Assembly (NCBI GenBank): GCA_016710785.1
Contig: JADJUE010000001.1
Coordinates: 62,001 to 126,000, forward strand
Source: Candidatus Epilinea brevis
GTDB taxonomy: Bacteria > Chloroflexota > Anaerolineae > Epilineales > Epilineaceae
Direction of reading: 5' to 3'
Length of the DNA stretch: 64,000 nucleotides
In this document: piece after piece, positions 52,260 through 61,043 of the stretch
How positions within the stretch are numbered: the first letter of the stretch is position 1
Layout: each line of letters opens with the position of its first letter
Position numbers and translations under genes: made by a program
The notes under the pieces: model-generated
Told to the model about the DNA's origin: nothing
Databases searched by the model: none
Seen by the model: the letters and a program-made list of their open reading frames with translations, nothing else

Positions 52260-53596
52260 CCGGCAAGCTGCTCCTGCTGGCCCTCATCCTGCTGCCCTTC
52301 GTGACGGGGGCATGCGTCTTCTGGTTGCGCCGCGGCCGACCGCAGCTGGTGCCCCGCGTATCCGTGTTCGCCGCGGTCCTTCTGGTCCTCCTGGTGTCCA
52401 TCGCCATCCCGGATACCAGCCTGGACCTGTTCTCCCAGCGTGAGTTGAGCCTTCTGCCGGAAGCCCAGCTGGGCATCCAGTTGCTCGGCCTGGCCATGCT
52501 GGGTTTCGTTCTTGCCAACAGCACTGACGACGCGGACGAAGGCCGATCCGTGGACTGGCTGCTCATGGCCTGGATCAGCCTTGGCGGAATGGTGCTGTCG
52601 CTGTTGGTGCGCAATCTGCCGATCGCGTTGCTCTTCTTCATCGGCGGCGCCATGATCTGGACCCAGGGTCTGCCGACGCAGGCCCGACAGCGGGCGGCAT
52701 CAGCCACCCTGCGCTACCTGACCTTGCTGGCCTTCTGCCTTCCGTTGATGCTTATCGCGCTCCGCCTGGCGGAACTGCGTGGGGAACTACGCGACGTCGA
52801 ATCCCTGGAACGCTTGGCCCTGGCATTGGCAGTGCCGGCCTTTGGACTCATCCTCGGCTTGATCCCTCTGCACGCCTGGGTGTTCACCCTTGCCGGCAAG
52901 ACCCCCAGAGCCATGGTCTACGGCGTGACGTCATTGGTTCAAACCGCCGGATTCGCGCTGCTCCTGCGCATGCTGGCCGACAATCCATGGATGACCTATG
53001 GTGCCCGGGCGGTGCTCATCGGTGGCGGCGCGCTGTCGAGTCTTGTCGGAGGATGGCTGGCCCTGTCGGCCCCCAAGGAAGATCCCGACGACTGGTTGAT
53101 CTACGCCACGGTCGCCAATGGGGGAATGATCCTTGTCGGCCTCGGCACCCAGTCGGAGGCGGCGGGAGCCGGGGTCGCCCTGCTGCTGTTCGCCCGAGTG
53201 CTCGCCCTGGTCATGACCGAGCTCGCCTCGCAGGCCGGCGCATCGCTGCGGCGCCTGGCCAACGCTGTGGGCACCCTAACGTTGGCTGGAACGCCGGGGC
53301 TGGCTGGATTTCCCGGTTTCTGGCTCATTGTCCGCCGGCTGCAGACGACCGACAGCCCGTTGGCGGAGCTGACCTTGCTGGCAGGAAGCGGCCTTCTCTT
53401 CGCCACGGCCGTTCGGCGCTGGTCCAACGTCATCGTCCCGACCGAACCACCGGCACCGGCTACAGCTCAGATGGAGGGTATCCGACGAGCTGTCATGCTC
53501 CTGATCATCCTGTTGGTCATCTTGGGCCTCATGCCCGGTCTGGTGGCCCACTCGCTGGACGACGCCCTCCGCAAACTCAACATGCCCGGTCCCTGA
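52256..53596 (+). CDS. Divergent NuoM/NuoN-like antiporter subunit (second of pair)
   Basis: The protein has 446 residues and about 13-14 membrane helices. IPLHAWVFTLAGKTPRAMVY (about residues 202-221) is a good match to the PLHxWLPxAHxxAPxxVS signature of complex-I antiporter subunits, and the following SLVQTAGFALLLRML fits the next helix. Near residue 345, GTPGLAGFPGFWLI corresponds to GIPPxAGFxGK, with the usual Lys missing. The length is close to NuoN (about 480). It is translationally coupled to the preceding gene by a 4-nt overlap. No other nuo, mrp, mbh or hydrogenase genes are nearby. Confidence 0.7.
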   Translation: MTGKLLLLALILLPFVTGACVFWLRRGRPQLVPRVSVFAAVLLVLLVSIAIPDTSLDLFSQRELSLLPEAQLGIQLLGLAMLGFVLANSTDDADEGRSVDWLLMAWISLGGMVLSLLVRNLPIALLFFIGGAMIWTQGLPTQARQRAASATLRYLTLLAFCLPLMLIALRLAELRGELRDVESLERLALALAVPAFGLILGLIPLHAWVFTLAGKTPRAMVYGVTSLVQTAGFALLLRMLADNPWMTYGARAVLIGGGALSSLVGGWLALSAPKEDPDDWLIYATVANGGMILVGLGTQSEAAGAGVALLLFARVLALVMTELASQAGASLRRLANAVGTLTLAGTPGLAGFPGFWLIVRRLQTTDSPLAELTLLAGSGLLFATAVRRWSNVIVPTEPPAPATAQMEGIRRAVMLLIILLVILGLMPGLVAHSLDDALRKLNMPGP

Positions 53597-53621
53597 ACCA
53601 TGGATTCACCGCCGCGGCAAT

Positions 53622-53645
53622 GGGGGGCGCCAGTTGGCGGCCCCC
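53622..53645 (+). terminator. Hairpin after the antiporter-like pair
   Basis: Ten-nt arms with one mismatch (GGGGGGCGCC / GGCGGCCCCC) and a 4-nt loop, 26 nt past the stop codon. It also lies just before the next gene's promoter. Confidence 0.5.
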
Positions 53646-53657
53646 GGAACCATTTGC

Positions 53658-53686
53658 TTGACAGCCGGGACTCCGGGCGCTTTAAT
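53658..53686 (+). promoter_or_regulatory. Consensus sigma70-type promoter of the S1-domain gene
   Basis: TTGACA (53658-53663), 17-bp spacer, TTTAAT (53681-53686). The predicted leader is about 55 nt to the ATG at 53749. Confidence 0.75.
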
Positions 53687-53748
53687 GGTTCATTAAATCG
53701 GCGCGTGTCGCGACGCCGGCAAGAACCTTGAACGTGACAGCTGGCACC

Positions 53749-54726
53749 ATGACCGACATCAACATCGCCGTCATCGAATCATCCGGGCCATCCCTCTCAG
53801 AGGACTACTGGCAGGCTCTGCTCGCCCAGGGCGAACAGACCACTGAGTCCCCTCCGGCCGGGGCCGGGGAGCGGGTGGACGCGTCTAGCAGTGCGGGTTC
53901 GCGCCTCGGACAGCGCCGAACGGATGACCAATGGGCCCAACTGGCGGCCTGGATGGAGGAAGGCCGGGTATTCGATGCGCCGGTCATCGGATGCAACAAG
54001 GGTGGCCTGCTCGTGCGCATCGCTGAGGGTCTGGGCTTCGTGCCCGCTTCCCAGCTTGCCGTCCTCCCCCCCTCTCTGGGTACACCAGATCTGCGGACCG
54101 ATCTGGAAGGTATGGTCGGTCGCGATCTGCAACTGAGGCTCATCGAGATCGACCCTGCCCGCGACCGCGTCATCTGCTCCGAGCGCGCGACGCAATGGCA
54201 GGAGCAACAAGCCGACGGTCAGCGACTGGCCGGCCTGAAGGAACGTGTCGGAGACGAGGTCACGGGCGTGGTCCGCAGCGTCTGCGACTTCGGCGTCTTC
54301 GTCGATCTGGACGGTATCGATGGGCTCATCCACATTTCAGAGCTCAGTTGGCAGCGCGTGCGCCATCCCTTGGACATCGTTCAACCGGGAGTGACGATCA
54401 AGGTGAAGGTACTCAACGTGGATATGGGCGGCCGCCGAGTCGGCCTCAGCCTGAAGCGCCTGCACGCCGACCCGTGGCGGCTGGTTGCAGAGCGCTACCA
54501 CACCGGCGACATCATCGACGCCACGGTGACGAACGTCGTGCAGTTCGGCGCCTTTGCGCAGGTCGAAGAGGGTGTTGAGGGCCTGATCCACATCTCGGAA
54601 CTGTCGGCGGCAGCCTTCAACGCGGCCGAGGACGTGGTCCGCGAAGGGCAGCGGATCAAAGTGCGCATCCTCCACATCAATCCGGTCGAACGCCGACTGG
54701 GATTGAGCATCCGGTCGGTCGGCTAG
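53749..54726 (+). CDS. S1 RNA-binding domain protein (ribosomal protein S1-like)
   Basis: The protein has 325 residues from the ATG at 53749; an in-frame TTG at 53728 is a possible earlier start. Three S1 (OB-fold) domains are seen at about residues 65-145, 160-232 and 245-320. The last two are canonical: VTGVVRSVCDFGVFVDLDGIDG...LIHISELSW and IDATVTNVVQFGAFAQVEEGVEG...LIHISELS. The first is divergent and more like the docking domain of S1 proteins. Short S1 proteins of this size are typical in Chloroflexota, Actinobacteria and Firmicutes and help mRNA binding on the 30S subunit. The N-terminal 50 residues are disordered. Confidence 0.85.
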   Translation: MTDINIAVIESSGPSLSEDYWQALLAQGEQTTESPPAGAGERVDASSSAGSRLGQRRTDDQWAQLAAWMEEGRVFDAPVIGCNKGGLLVRIAEGLGFVPASQLAVLPPSLGTPDLRTDLEGMVGRDLQLRLIEIDPARDRVICSERATQWQEQQADGQRLAGLKERVGDEVTGVVRSVCDFGVFVDLDGIDGLIHISELSWQRVRHPLDIVQPGVTIKVKVLNVDMGGRRVGLSLKRLHADPWRLVAERYHTGDIIDATVTNVVQFGAFAQVEEGVEGLIHISELSAAAFNAAEDVVREGQRIKVRILHINPVERRLGLSIRSVG

Positions 54727-54844
54727 CGCGGCGTAGCCGCGACGATCCGGCTGATTCGATGCCTGTTGAGGCGGCCGGATTGCCTCCACTCAACCACAGC
54801 AGTCGCCTGGACGGCCGTGGCGGCGGCGATCCCGAGGGCCGGCC

Positions 54845-57007
54845 ATGGTGGAACCAACCCCTGTAGCCGCAGTCAAGCAACCGCTGGTCACGCTCGGTCG
54901 CCTCATGGTGACCTTGGCGGCGGTGGCCCTCATCAGCCTGCTCCTGGGACCCGGCACCTGGTTTGAAGCGCTGAACCTGGACCCCCTCGGGGCCATCGCC
55001 GGGTGGTGGTCAGGGCTGTGGGGGCGTGGCTCCTTGCCGGTCGTCCTGGCTTTGGGTGCCGGTGGCCTGGGCCTCTTGAGCCACCAGGACAGGCCCATCT
55101 GGACCCTGCCCTGGCTGAGGGTGGTGGCCTTCGAGCTGGGCTTGCTGGCCGGTCTGGCGCTGGCCACCCTGTGGTTGGGGGATGTCGAGGGCGGGCTGGT
55201 GGGACTGAGCCTGGCGGAAGCGGCGCGCATCGCCGTCGGCCCACGGCTGGCCGGTCCGCTATGGGCCGGAATTGCGCTCCTCGCCTTGTGGCTCGCTCTA
55301 GGCGCGGCGCTCCCCGCGGCGCTCACTTCGCGGCTCAGGATCGTCCTTGGGGAAGGCGATCTGCCGCTGCCTGTTGCTGCGAGCCCGGTCCGAGCTGCGC
55401 CAGCCCGAAGGGGCCAGGTCATCGGAAGCTCGGCGCCAAGACCTCCCCGCGAATCCGGAATCGCCGCGTCCGTGGCCGTGGCCATTCCCGCAGCAGCCGA
55501 GGTGGCCGCGGAGCCAGGACTGCTGACCACCCAGCGGACACCAACGTCCGCTCGTCCACGGCTCCCCGCCATCCGCGTGCACCAAACGAGCGGCAGGCGG
55601 CCGATGCCTGCGGCCGGGCCTGGGCGTCGCGGCCGAGACGCCCAGCTGCCTCCCCTACGTCTCCTGGATGAGCCCGATGCCGCCGGTGTGGGCGTGGATG
55701 CCGCCGGATTGCGCAGCCAGGCGGCACGTATCGAGCATTGCCTGGCCGGGTTCGGGATCCCGGTGGAAGTGGTAGAGATCGAACCCGGCCCTAGTTTCAC
55801 GCGATTTGCCCTGAAGCCGGGCATGGTCATGCGCGCCGGCGAGCCCCGGCGCGTGCGGCTCAGCCGCATCACGGCCCACCGCCACGACCTGACGCTGGCC
55901 CTCTCGGCCGAGGGCTTGCGGATCGAGGCCCCCATCCCCGGCCGCTCGGTGGTCGGCATCGAGATCCCCAAGCGTGGCGGCCAGGTGGTGACCATCCGCG
56001 GGATCCTGCAGGATCCCGCCTTTCAGCGTCTGGCGGCGGATGGCGGGTTGCCGCTGGCTATAGGCCGGCAGGTGGGCGGACAGACCGTCATCGCCCGGTT
56101 GACCGGCATGCCGCACCTCCTGGTGGCCGGGGCCACGGGCAGCGGCAAGAGCGTCTTCATGAACAGCGTCCTGATCAGTTTGATCACCCAGCACACGCCG
56201 GACCAGGTACGGCTGATCCTCATCGACCCCAAGCGGGTGGAGTTGGGCCGCTATGCGCGCCTGCCCCATCTGGTGGCGGCACCCATCACCGACCCGGCCG
56301 AAGCGGTCGCCGCCTTGCGCTGGGCGGTGACCGAGATGGAGGACCGCTACCGCCTACTGGCTGATCGCGGCGTTCGCGACCGGGCGGGCTTCAACCGCCT
56401 GATACCGGCCGGCGAAGCCGTGATGCCGGCCCTGGTCATCGTGATCGACGAGCTTGCCGACCTGATGATGACTGCACCGGGCGAGGTGGAGCCCATGCTC
56501 ACGCGCCTGGCCCAGATGGGCCGGGCCACCGGTATCCACCTGGTGGTGGCCACGCAGCGTCCGTCGGTCGACGTCATTACCGGCATCATCAAGGCCAACT
56601 TCCCCAGCCGGGTGGCCTTCCTGGTGTCCAGTGGTATCGACAGCCGCGTCATCCTGGACCAGCTGGGGGCAGAGAGCCTGATGGGCAGTGGCGACCTGCT
56701 CTACCAACCCTCCGATCAGCCGCACCTCGTCCGAGCTCAGGCCGCTTGGGTGAGCGATGCCGAGATCGAGCGGGTGCTGGCCTTCTGGTCCGAATCCTCC
56801 TGGCAGCCGCCGGCCACCGAGCCGCCCTGGGCGGATCTCATGAACGAAGATCCGGATGCCGCGCTCTATCTGGCCGCGCAGGAGATCGCCCTGGCCAACC
56901 CGCATCATTCGGCCAGCCTGCTGCAGCGCCGCCTGCGCATCGGTTATGCCAAGGCCAAGCTGTTGTATGACCGGCTGCTGGAAGACGGATTCGAGAGCGA
57001 GCGGTGA
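54845..57007 (+). CDS. ftsK: FtsK/SpoIIIE-type DNA translocase
   Basis: The protein has 720 residues. Four membrane helices (about residues 18-155) anchor it at the septum. A Pro/Arg/Ala-rich linker (about 180-275) is followed by the alpha/beta motor: the alpha-domain with IEHCLAGFGIPVEVVEIEPGP, Walker A GATGSGKS (about 428-435), Walker B LVIVIDELADLMM (about 529-541), and MGRATGIHLVVATQRPSVDVITG. The C-terminal gamma winged helix (ASLLQRRLRIGYAKAKLLYD) recognises KOPS-type DNA. The linker is short compared with E. coli. It acts in chromosome segregation at division. It converges with recG. Confidence 0.93.
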   Translation: MVEPTPVAAVKQPLVTLGRLMVTLAAVALISLLLGPGTWFEALNLDPLGAIAGWWSGLWGRGSLPVVLALGAGGLGLLSHQDRPIWTLPWLRVVAFELGLLAGLALATLWLGDVEGGLVGLSLAEAARIAVGPRLAGPLWAGIALLALWLALGAALPAALTSRLRIVLGEGDLPLPVAASPVRAAPARRGQVIGSSAPRPPRESGIAASVAVAIPAAAEVAAEPGLLTTQRTPTSARPRLPAIRVHQTSGRRPMPAAGPGRRGRDAQLPPLRLLDEPDAAGVGVDAAGLRSQAARIEHCLAGFGIPVEVVEIEPGPSFTRFALKPGMVMRAGEPRRVRLSRITAHRHDLTLALSAEGLRIEAPIPGRSVVGIEIPKRGGQVVTIRGILQDPAFQRLAADGGLPLAIGRQVGGQTVIARLTGMPHLLVAGATGSGKSVFMNSVLISLITQHTPDQVRLILIDPKRVELGRYARLPHLVAAPITDPAEAVAALRWAVTEMEDRYRLLADRGVRDRAGFNRLIPAGEAVMPALVIVIDELADLMMTAPGEVEPMLTRLAQMGRATGIHLVVATQRPSVDVITGIIKANFPSRVAFLVSSGIDSRVILDQLGAESLMGSGDLLYQPSDQPHLVRAQAAWVSDAEIERVLAFWSESSWQPPATEPPWADLMNEDPDAALYLAAQEIALANPHHSASLLQRRLRIGYAKAKLLYDRLLEDGFESER

Positions 57008-57016
57008 CCGGCCCGC

Positions 57017-57040
57017 AGGGGCGCAACCTGCGGTGCCCCT
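57017..57040. terminator. Hairpin between converging ftsK and recG
   Basis: AGGGGC (57017-57022) pairs with GCCCCT (57035-57040) around a 12-nt loop that can itself pair (GC...GC). It lies between the two convergent stops. Confidence 0.4.
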
Positions 57041-57050
57041 ACCTTGTGGG

Positions 57051-59714
57051 TCACCCGCGCTGGGCCGCCGCGCTGAACTCCGCGAGGGCCGCCGCCAGGG
57101 GGCCATGCTCGGGGGCCGCCAGTTTCGGGTCGGCCTCCAAGATGCGCCCGGCCGCGTCGGCGGCCAGGGACAGGGCGCGCGACGGCGCAAGGCGCGCGAA
57201 TCGGAAGCGGTCCACGATACCGCTCTGTTGGACGCCGAAGTAATCGCCCGGTCCGCGCTGCTGCAGGTCAAACTCGGCCAACTCCAGGCCCGTCAGTGGG
57301 CGCTTGGACGGCAGCCCGTCGGGGCCTACGCCCGGCACCAGCTCGGTCATCTTCCTGAGGCGAGCGACAGCCGACTTGCCGGGATCGTCGGCCACCAGCA
57401 AACAGGCGCTGGCGGCCGAACCGCGCCCAACCCGGCCGCGAAACTGGTGCAGCTGCGCCAGGCCAAAGCGGTCGGCGCCCTCGATCAGCATGACCGTGGC
57501 GTTGGGCACGTCGACGCCCACCTCGATGACCGCCGTGGCCACCAGTACCTGGATCTCGCCCCGAACGAAGGCCTGCATGACGGCATCCTTCTCCACGGGG
57601 CGCATGCGGCCGTGCAGGAGGCCCAGGCGCAGGTCGGCGAACACCTCGGCTTGTAGCCGCTCGTATTCTGCGGTTGCCGCCCGTGCTTGGATCTGCTCCG
57701 AGTCCTCGACCAAAGGGCAGACGACATAGGCCTGCTCCCCGGCCTCGACGCGGCGACGGATGAAGGCGTAAGCCCGATCCCGCTCCTGGGGCTTCAACCA
57801 GAAGGTCTCTATGACCTGCCGCCCCGGGGGAAGCTCGTCGATGACCGACTGGTCCAGGTCGGCGTTGAGGGCCAGGGCCAAGGTGCGCGGGATGGGCGTG
57901 GCGGTCATCACCAGAAGGTGAGCCGCGGGGGTTTCGTCGGTCGGGGCCTTGGCGGCTGCGCCTTCGGCACCGGCCTGGGCGTCGGCCGACGCTCCGGCTT
58001 TCAGTTGCAGCTCGGCACGCTGCAGAACGCCGAAGCGATGCTGCTCGTCGACCACCGCCAGGCCCAGGCGCGGGAAACGCACGCCCTGCTGGATGACAGC
58101 GTGGGTGCCGACGACCAGGTCGACGCGACCGGCGGAGATGGCCGCGGCCATCCGCTTCTTGGCCCCGGCGGACAGGCTACCCACCAGGCGGGCGATGAAC
58201 GGACCGGCCTCGTCGGGTTCTGGTGGCGCGGCAAGGTCGTAGGGTCGGTAGCCCAGGGGCGCCAGGATCCGGCAGAGTCCCCGATAATGCTGGTCCGCCA
58301 GGATCTCGGTGGGCGCCATGATGGCCGCCTGATGGCCGGCCGCTACGCAGATGGCCGCTGCGCCGGCGGCGACGGCGGTCTTGCCCGAGCCTACGTCGCC
58401 CTGCAACAGGCGGGCCATGGGCCAGGGGCGCCCCAGGTCCTCGGCGATTTCATCGAGGCAGAGACGTTGGCCGTCGGTGAGGGCGAAGGGCAAGGCCGCC
58501 TCCAAGGCGGCGCGGGCGGGCAGTCCGGATTCCAGGCGCGGAGCGGGACGACGACGCGCGGCCAAGCGCTTGCGCCTCGCCCACAATTGCAGCAGCAGCA
58601 GCTCGTCGAAGGCCAGACGCTCGCGGGCCTGACCCAGGCATTCCTCCGAATCCGGGAAGTGCAGCTGATACAGCGACCAGGGCCGCGTGGGCAGATCCAG
58701 GTCGGCGCGAAGGCCAGGCGGAAGCGCATCCCCTAGGCCGACAACATGGGCGCGGACAGCATCTCCCGCAAGACGTCGTAACCAACGCTGGCGCAAGCCC
58801 TCGGTGAGCGGGTAGACGGGGAGTAGCCGGGCTGTATGTAGGCTCTCGGCCTCCAACGGCTCCCATTCAGGGTTGGCAAGGACGGTCCGACCCTGGAACA
58901 GATCCACCTTGCCGGAGAGGGCCACAGCGTCGCCCGGCCCCAGCTCCTTACCCATGAAAGGCTGGTTGAAGAAGCTGGCTTCCACCACGCCGCTACCGTC
59001 GTCCACAGCGTAGGTCCAGATGCTCAGGCCGGGGCGGGGGCTCTTCTGCGAGCGGCGACGCACCAGGCCGACGACGGTGGCCAGATCGCCGGGGACCAGA
59101 TCGACGATCCGAGCCACCTGGCGGTAATCCCGGTAGCTGGCCGGCACATGCCAGATAAGGTCGCCGATGCTGTGGATACCCAGACGGGCAAGGAGGACCG
59201 TGGTCCGCGGCCCCACGCCGCGCAGCTCGCCGACCGACTGAGCCAGGAGCGGGTCGTCGGTCTTGCGCAGCTTGATCGCCGTCCAGTCGGGGCCGGGCTT
59301 CGGCGGGGTGCGCGGCACCGGAACGGCAATGGAGACCCCTGGCGCCGCGTCGTTCGCGGGGGCCACGGAACCCGCGGGAGACCGCCGGGCCGGCAAGGCT
59401 GAGGCCATGGATCGCGGCGCCGCCGCCGAGCGACCAGCGGGAGACTGGCGGACGGGAGCCCGTTCGCCCGCGTCCTCGAGCCCCAGGCCGCCCAGCCAGG
59501 CCAGCAACTCGCGTACCGCCGCGGCCCGCGCAGCGGGAGTAGCCGCGGCGTAACCGGCCAGACGCGACTCGAGGCGCGCCGCCTGGTCTTCATGCAGTTC
59601 GGGGGCCTGGCGCCGCAGAAAGGACTCCAGACCGCCTACCACCGCGCGGTCGCGACAGCCGTGGCGGGCCTCCAGCTGCAAGATCTTCTGTAGGGTGAGG
59701 AGGACTTGACTCAT
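57051..59714 (-). CDS. recG: ATP-dependent DNA helicase RecG
   Basis: RecG remodels stalled forks and Holliday junctions. The protein has 887 residues against about 690 in E. coli; the excess is an N-terminal extension (about residues 1-165), an alpha-helical part plus a Pro/Ala linker. The wedge/OB domain follows, then the helicase with QGDVGSGKTAV (about 440-450), MAPTEILADQHY, VVDEQHRFGV, MTATPIPRTLALAL, HGRMRPVEKD and QLHQFRGRVGR. A 30-residue Ala-rich insert (ADAQAGAEGAAAKAPTDET) lies between the DEQH motif and motif III. The start is the ATG at 59714, divergent from rpmB. Confidence 0.94.
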   Translation of the reverse strand: MSQVLLTLQKILQLEARHGCRDRAVVGGLESFLRRQAPELHEDQAARLESRLAGYAAATPAARAAAVRELLAWLGGLGLEDAGERAPVRQSPAGRSAAAPRSMASALPARRSPAGSVAPANDAAPGVSIAVPVPRTPPKPGPDWTAIKLRKTDDPLLAQSVGELRGVGPRTTVLLARLGIHSIGDLIWHVPASYRDYRQVARIVDLVPGDLATVVGLVRRRSQKSPRPGLSIWTYAVDDGSGVVEASFFNQPFMGKELGPGDAVALSGKVDLFQGRTVLANPEWEPLEAESLHTARLLPVYPLTEGLRQRWLRRLAGDAVRAHVVGLGDALPPGLRADLDLPTRPWSLYQLHFPDSEECLGQARERLAFDELLLLQLWARRKRLAARRRPAPRLESGLPARAALEAALPFALTDGQRLCLDEIAEDLGRPWPMARLLQGDVGSGKTAVAAGAAAICVAAGHQAAIMAPTEILADQHYRGLCRILAPLGYRPYDLAAPPEPDEAGPFIARLVGSLSAGAKKRMAAAISAGRVDLVVGTHAVIQQGVRFPRLGLAVVDEQHRFGVLQRAELQLKAGASADAQAGAEGAAAKAPTDETPAAHLLVMTATPIPRTLALALNADLDQSVIDELPPGRQVIETFWLKPQERDRAYAFIRRRVEAGEQAYVVCPLVEDSEQIQARAATAEYERLQAEVFADLRLGLLHGRMRPVEKDAVMQAFVRGEIQVLVATAVIEVGVDVPNATVMLIEGADRFGLAQLHQFRGRVGRGSAASACLLVADDPGKSAVARLRKMTELVPGVGPDGLPSKRPLTGLELAEFDLQQRGPGDYFGVQQSGIVDRFRFARLAPSRALSLAADAAGRILEADPKLAAPEHGPLAAALAEFSAAAQRG

Positions 59715-59738
59715 TGGACCTTGCGGGAACAGGCTGGC

Positions 59739-59766
59739 TTGCCTATCATTATCTTTCGTCTATTCT
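59739..59766 (+). promoter_or_regulatory. Promoter of rpmB
   Basis: TTGCCT (59739-59744), 16-bp spacer, TATTCT (59761-59766). It gives a leader of about 110 nt before the ATG at 59882, long enough for regulation, although no known leader fold was recognised. Confidence 0.5.
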
Positions 59767-59881
59767 AGCGGTAGCCTTGCGCTCAAGGCTCCGCCAGACC
59801 AGGATCCCTACCGTCGCCGTGGCCCTTCGGTCCGGCGGCGCCAACATCCGCAAGCAGCAGAACGTCTTCAGAGGTGGCAGC

Positions 59882-60061
59882 ATGGCCAAGTGCATGACCT
59901 GCGGCAAGGGCCCGCTATTCGGGCAGAGCCGATCCTTTTCGATGCGCGCGACCAAGCGCCGCTTCGATGTCAACGTCCAGACCACGACGATCACGGTAAA
60001 CGGTCAGACCCGGCGGATCAAGGTCTGCTCGCGCTGCCTGCGGACGATGGCCAAGGCCTGA
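59882..60061 (+). CDS. rpmB: Ribosomal protein bL28
   Basis: A 59-residue large-subunit protein. It opens MAKCMTCGKGPLFG and closes CSRCLRTMAKA, so it has the two CxxC pairs of the zinc-binding form of L28. The middle carries SFSMRATKRRF and TITVNGQTRRIKVC, as expected. AGAGGTGG lies 4 nt before the ATG at 59882. The longer open frame upstream is the untranslated leader. A strong terminator follows. Confidence 0.95.
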   Translation: MAKCMTCGKGPLFGQSRSFSMRATKRRFDVNVQTTTITVNGQTRRIKVCSRCLRTMAKA

Positions 60062-60088
60062 CCCATACGGCTCGAAACGAATAGGTGT

Positions 60089-60133
60089 AACAAGGGAGCC
60101 TGGCCGCCGCAAGCGGTTGGGCTTTTTCTTGTT
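60089..60133 (+). terminator. Rho-independent terminator after rpmB
   Basis: A layered hairpin: outer AACAAG/CTTGTT, then AGCC/GGCT, then CCGC/GCGG around the loop, with the run TTTTT at 60123-60127. It is the best T-run terminator in the window. Confidence 0.75.
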
Positions 60134-60216
60134 GGCGACGCGGAGGAGGTTGACTTGCCGGCGAGCGGTCGTCATGACTATCATGGCGCTTCGATCCGTC
60201 CATGAAGGAGCAAGGC

Positions 60217-60825
60217 ATGCTGGCGACCGATGTGAATACTCCGCTCGATCCGGAAGCCTATCTGGCCTTGGAGCGAGTGGCGGAGACCAAGAGCGAGTAC
60301 ATCGACGGCCAGATGGTGGCGATGTCGGGCGCGAGCTTTGAACACGTGACGGTTGGCGGCAACATCTACGGCCAGTTGTTCGCCAAGCTGCGTGGCGGTC
60401 CATGCCGCGCCCTGACCTCCGATCTGCGGGTACACGCCCATGGCGGCTATTTCTACCCCGACGTCACGGTGGTATGCGGCCAACCCGAATTGGGCGGCCC
60501 TCCCCGCGACACGCTTCAGAACCCCACGGTCATCTTCGAGGTTCTCTCGCCGTCGACGGAGCAGCGCGACCGCACCGTCAAGTTCCGTGCTTATCGCCGC
60601 ATCCCGTCCCTCCAAGCCTACGTCCTCGTGGCCCAGGACCAGGCCTGGGTGGACATTTTTCGGCGCCAAGGCGACGTATGGGTCTTCAGCAGCCTGGTAG
60701 GCCTTGAGGAGGTGCTGGACCTACCGGAGATCGGCTGCCGATTGACGCTGGCCGAGATCTACGAGCGGGTGGATGTTAAGGAAGTGGTAGAGGACGAAGG
60801 CGACGAGGCTCCGGATTTGGGATAG
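60217..60825 (+). CDS. Uma2-family putative restriction endonuclease (second copy)
   Basis: The protein has 202 residues. The ATG at 60217 is preferred because AAGGAG lies 6 nt before it; the ATG at 60202 would contain this site. The PD-(D/E)XK pattern is clear: GYFYPDVTVV (about residues 82-91) and VIFEVLSPSTEQRDRTVKFRAY (catalytic Glu and Lys, about 108-129). The early EYIDGQMVAMSG is the usual Uma2 opening. It is only distantly similar to the other Uma2 protein in this window. The tail is acidic. No partner methyltransferase is present. Confidence 0.85.
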   Translation: MLATDVNTPLDPEAYLALERVAETKSEYIDGQMVAMSGASFEHVTVGGNIYGQLFAKLRGGPCRALTSDLRVHAHGGYFYPDVTVVCGQPELGGPPRDTLQNPTVIFEVLSPSTEQRDRTVKFRAYRRIPSLQAYVLVAQDQAWVDIFRRQGDVWVFSSLVGLEEVLDLPEIGCRLTLAEIYERVDVKEVVEDEGDEAPDLG

Positions 60826-61043
60826 GGTCGAGCGGCCAGTCCAAGCCTATCATCCCCGCAGCAGCATCCCAGCCGGCATCACCGTTTCCCCCAGCCCGTC
60901 TGCACCCCCGCGGCAAGCCATGTGCGAAGTCGCCCACCAGGCCCAAACGGCAGTGGTGAGCGCCCGCCCTTGCCCGCCTCCCCGCCATGGCCTATCGTTG
61001 ACGTCAGCCCCTGTGCCGGCCTCCAACTTCTTGGAGGCAGGCC

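Noticed and set aside
60217..60825. Restriction-modification system based on the Uma2 proteins
   Set aside because: No methyltransferase or specificity subunit lies near either Uma2 gene, so only the single-gene family assignment is supported.
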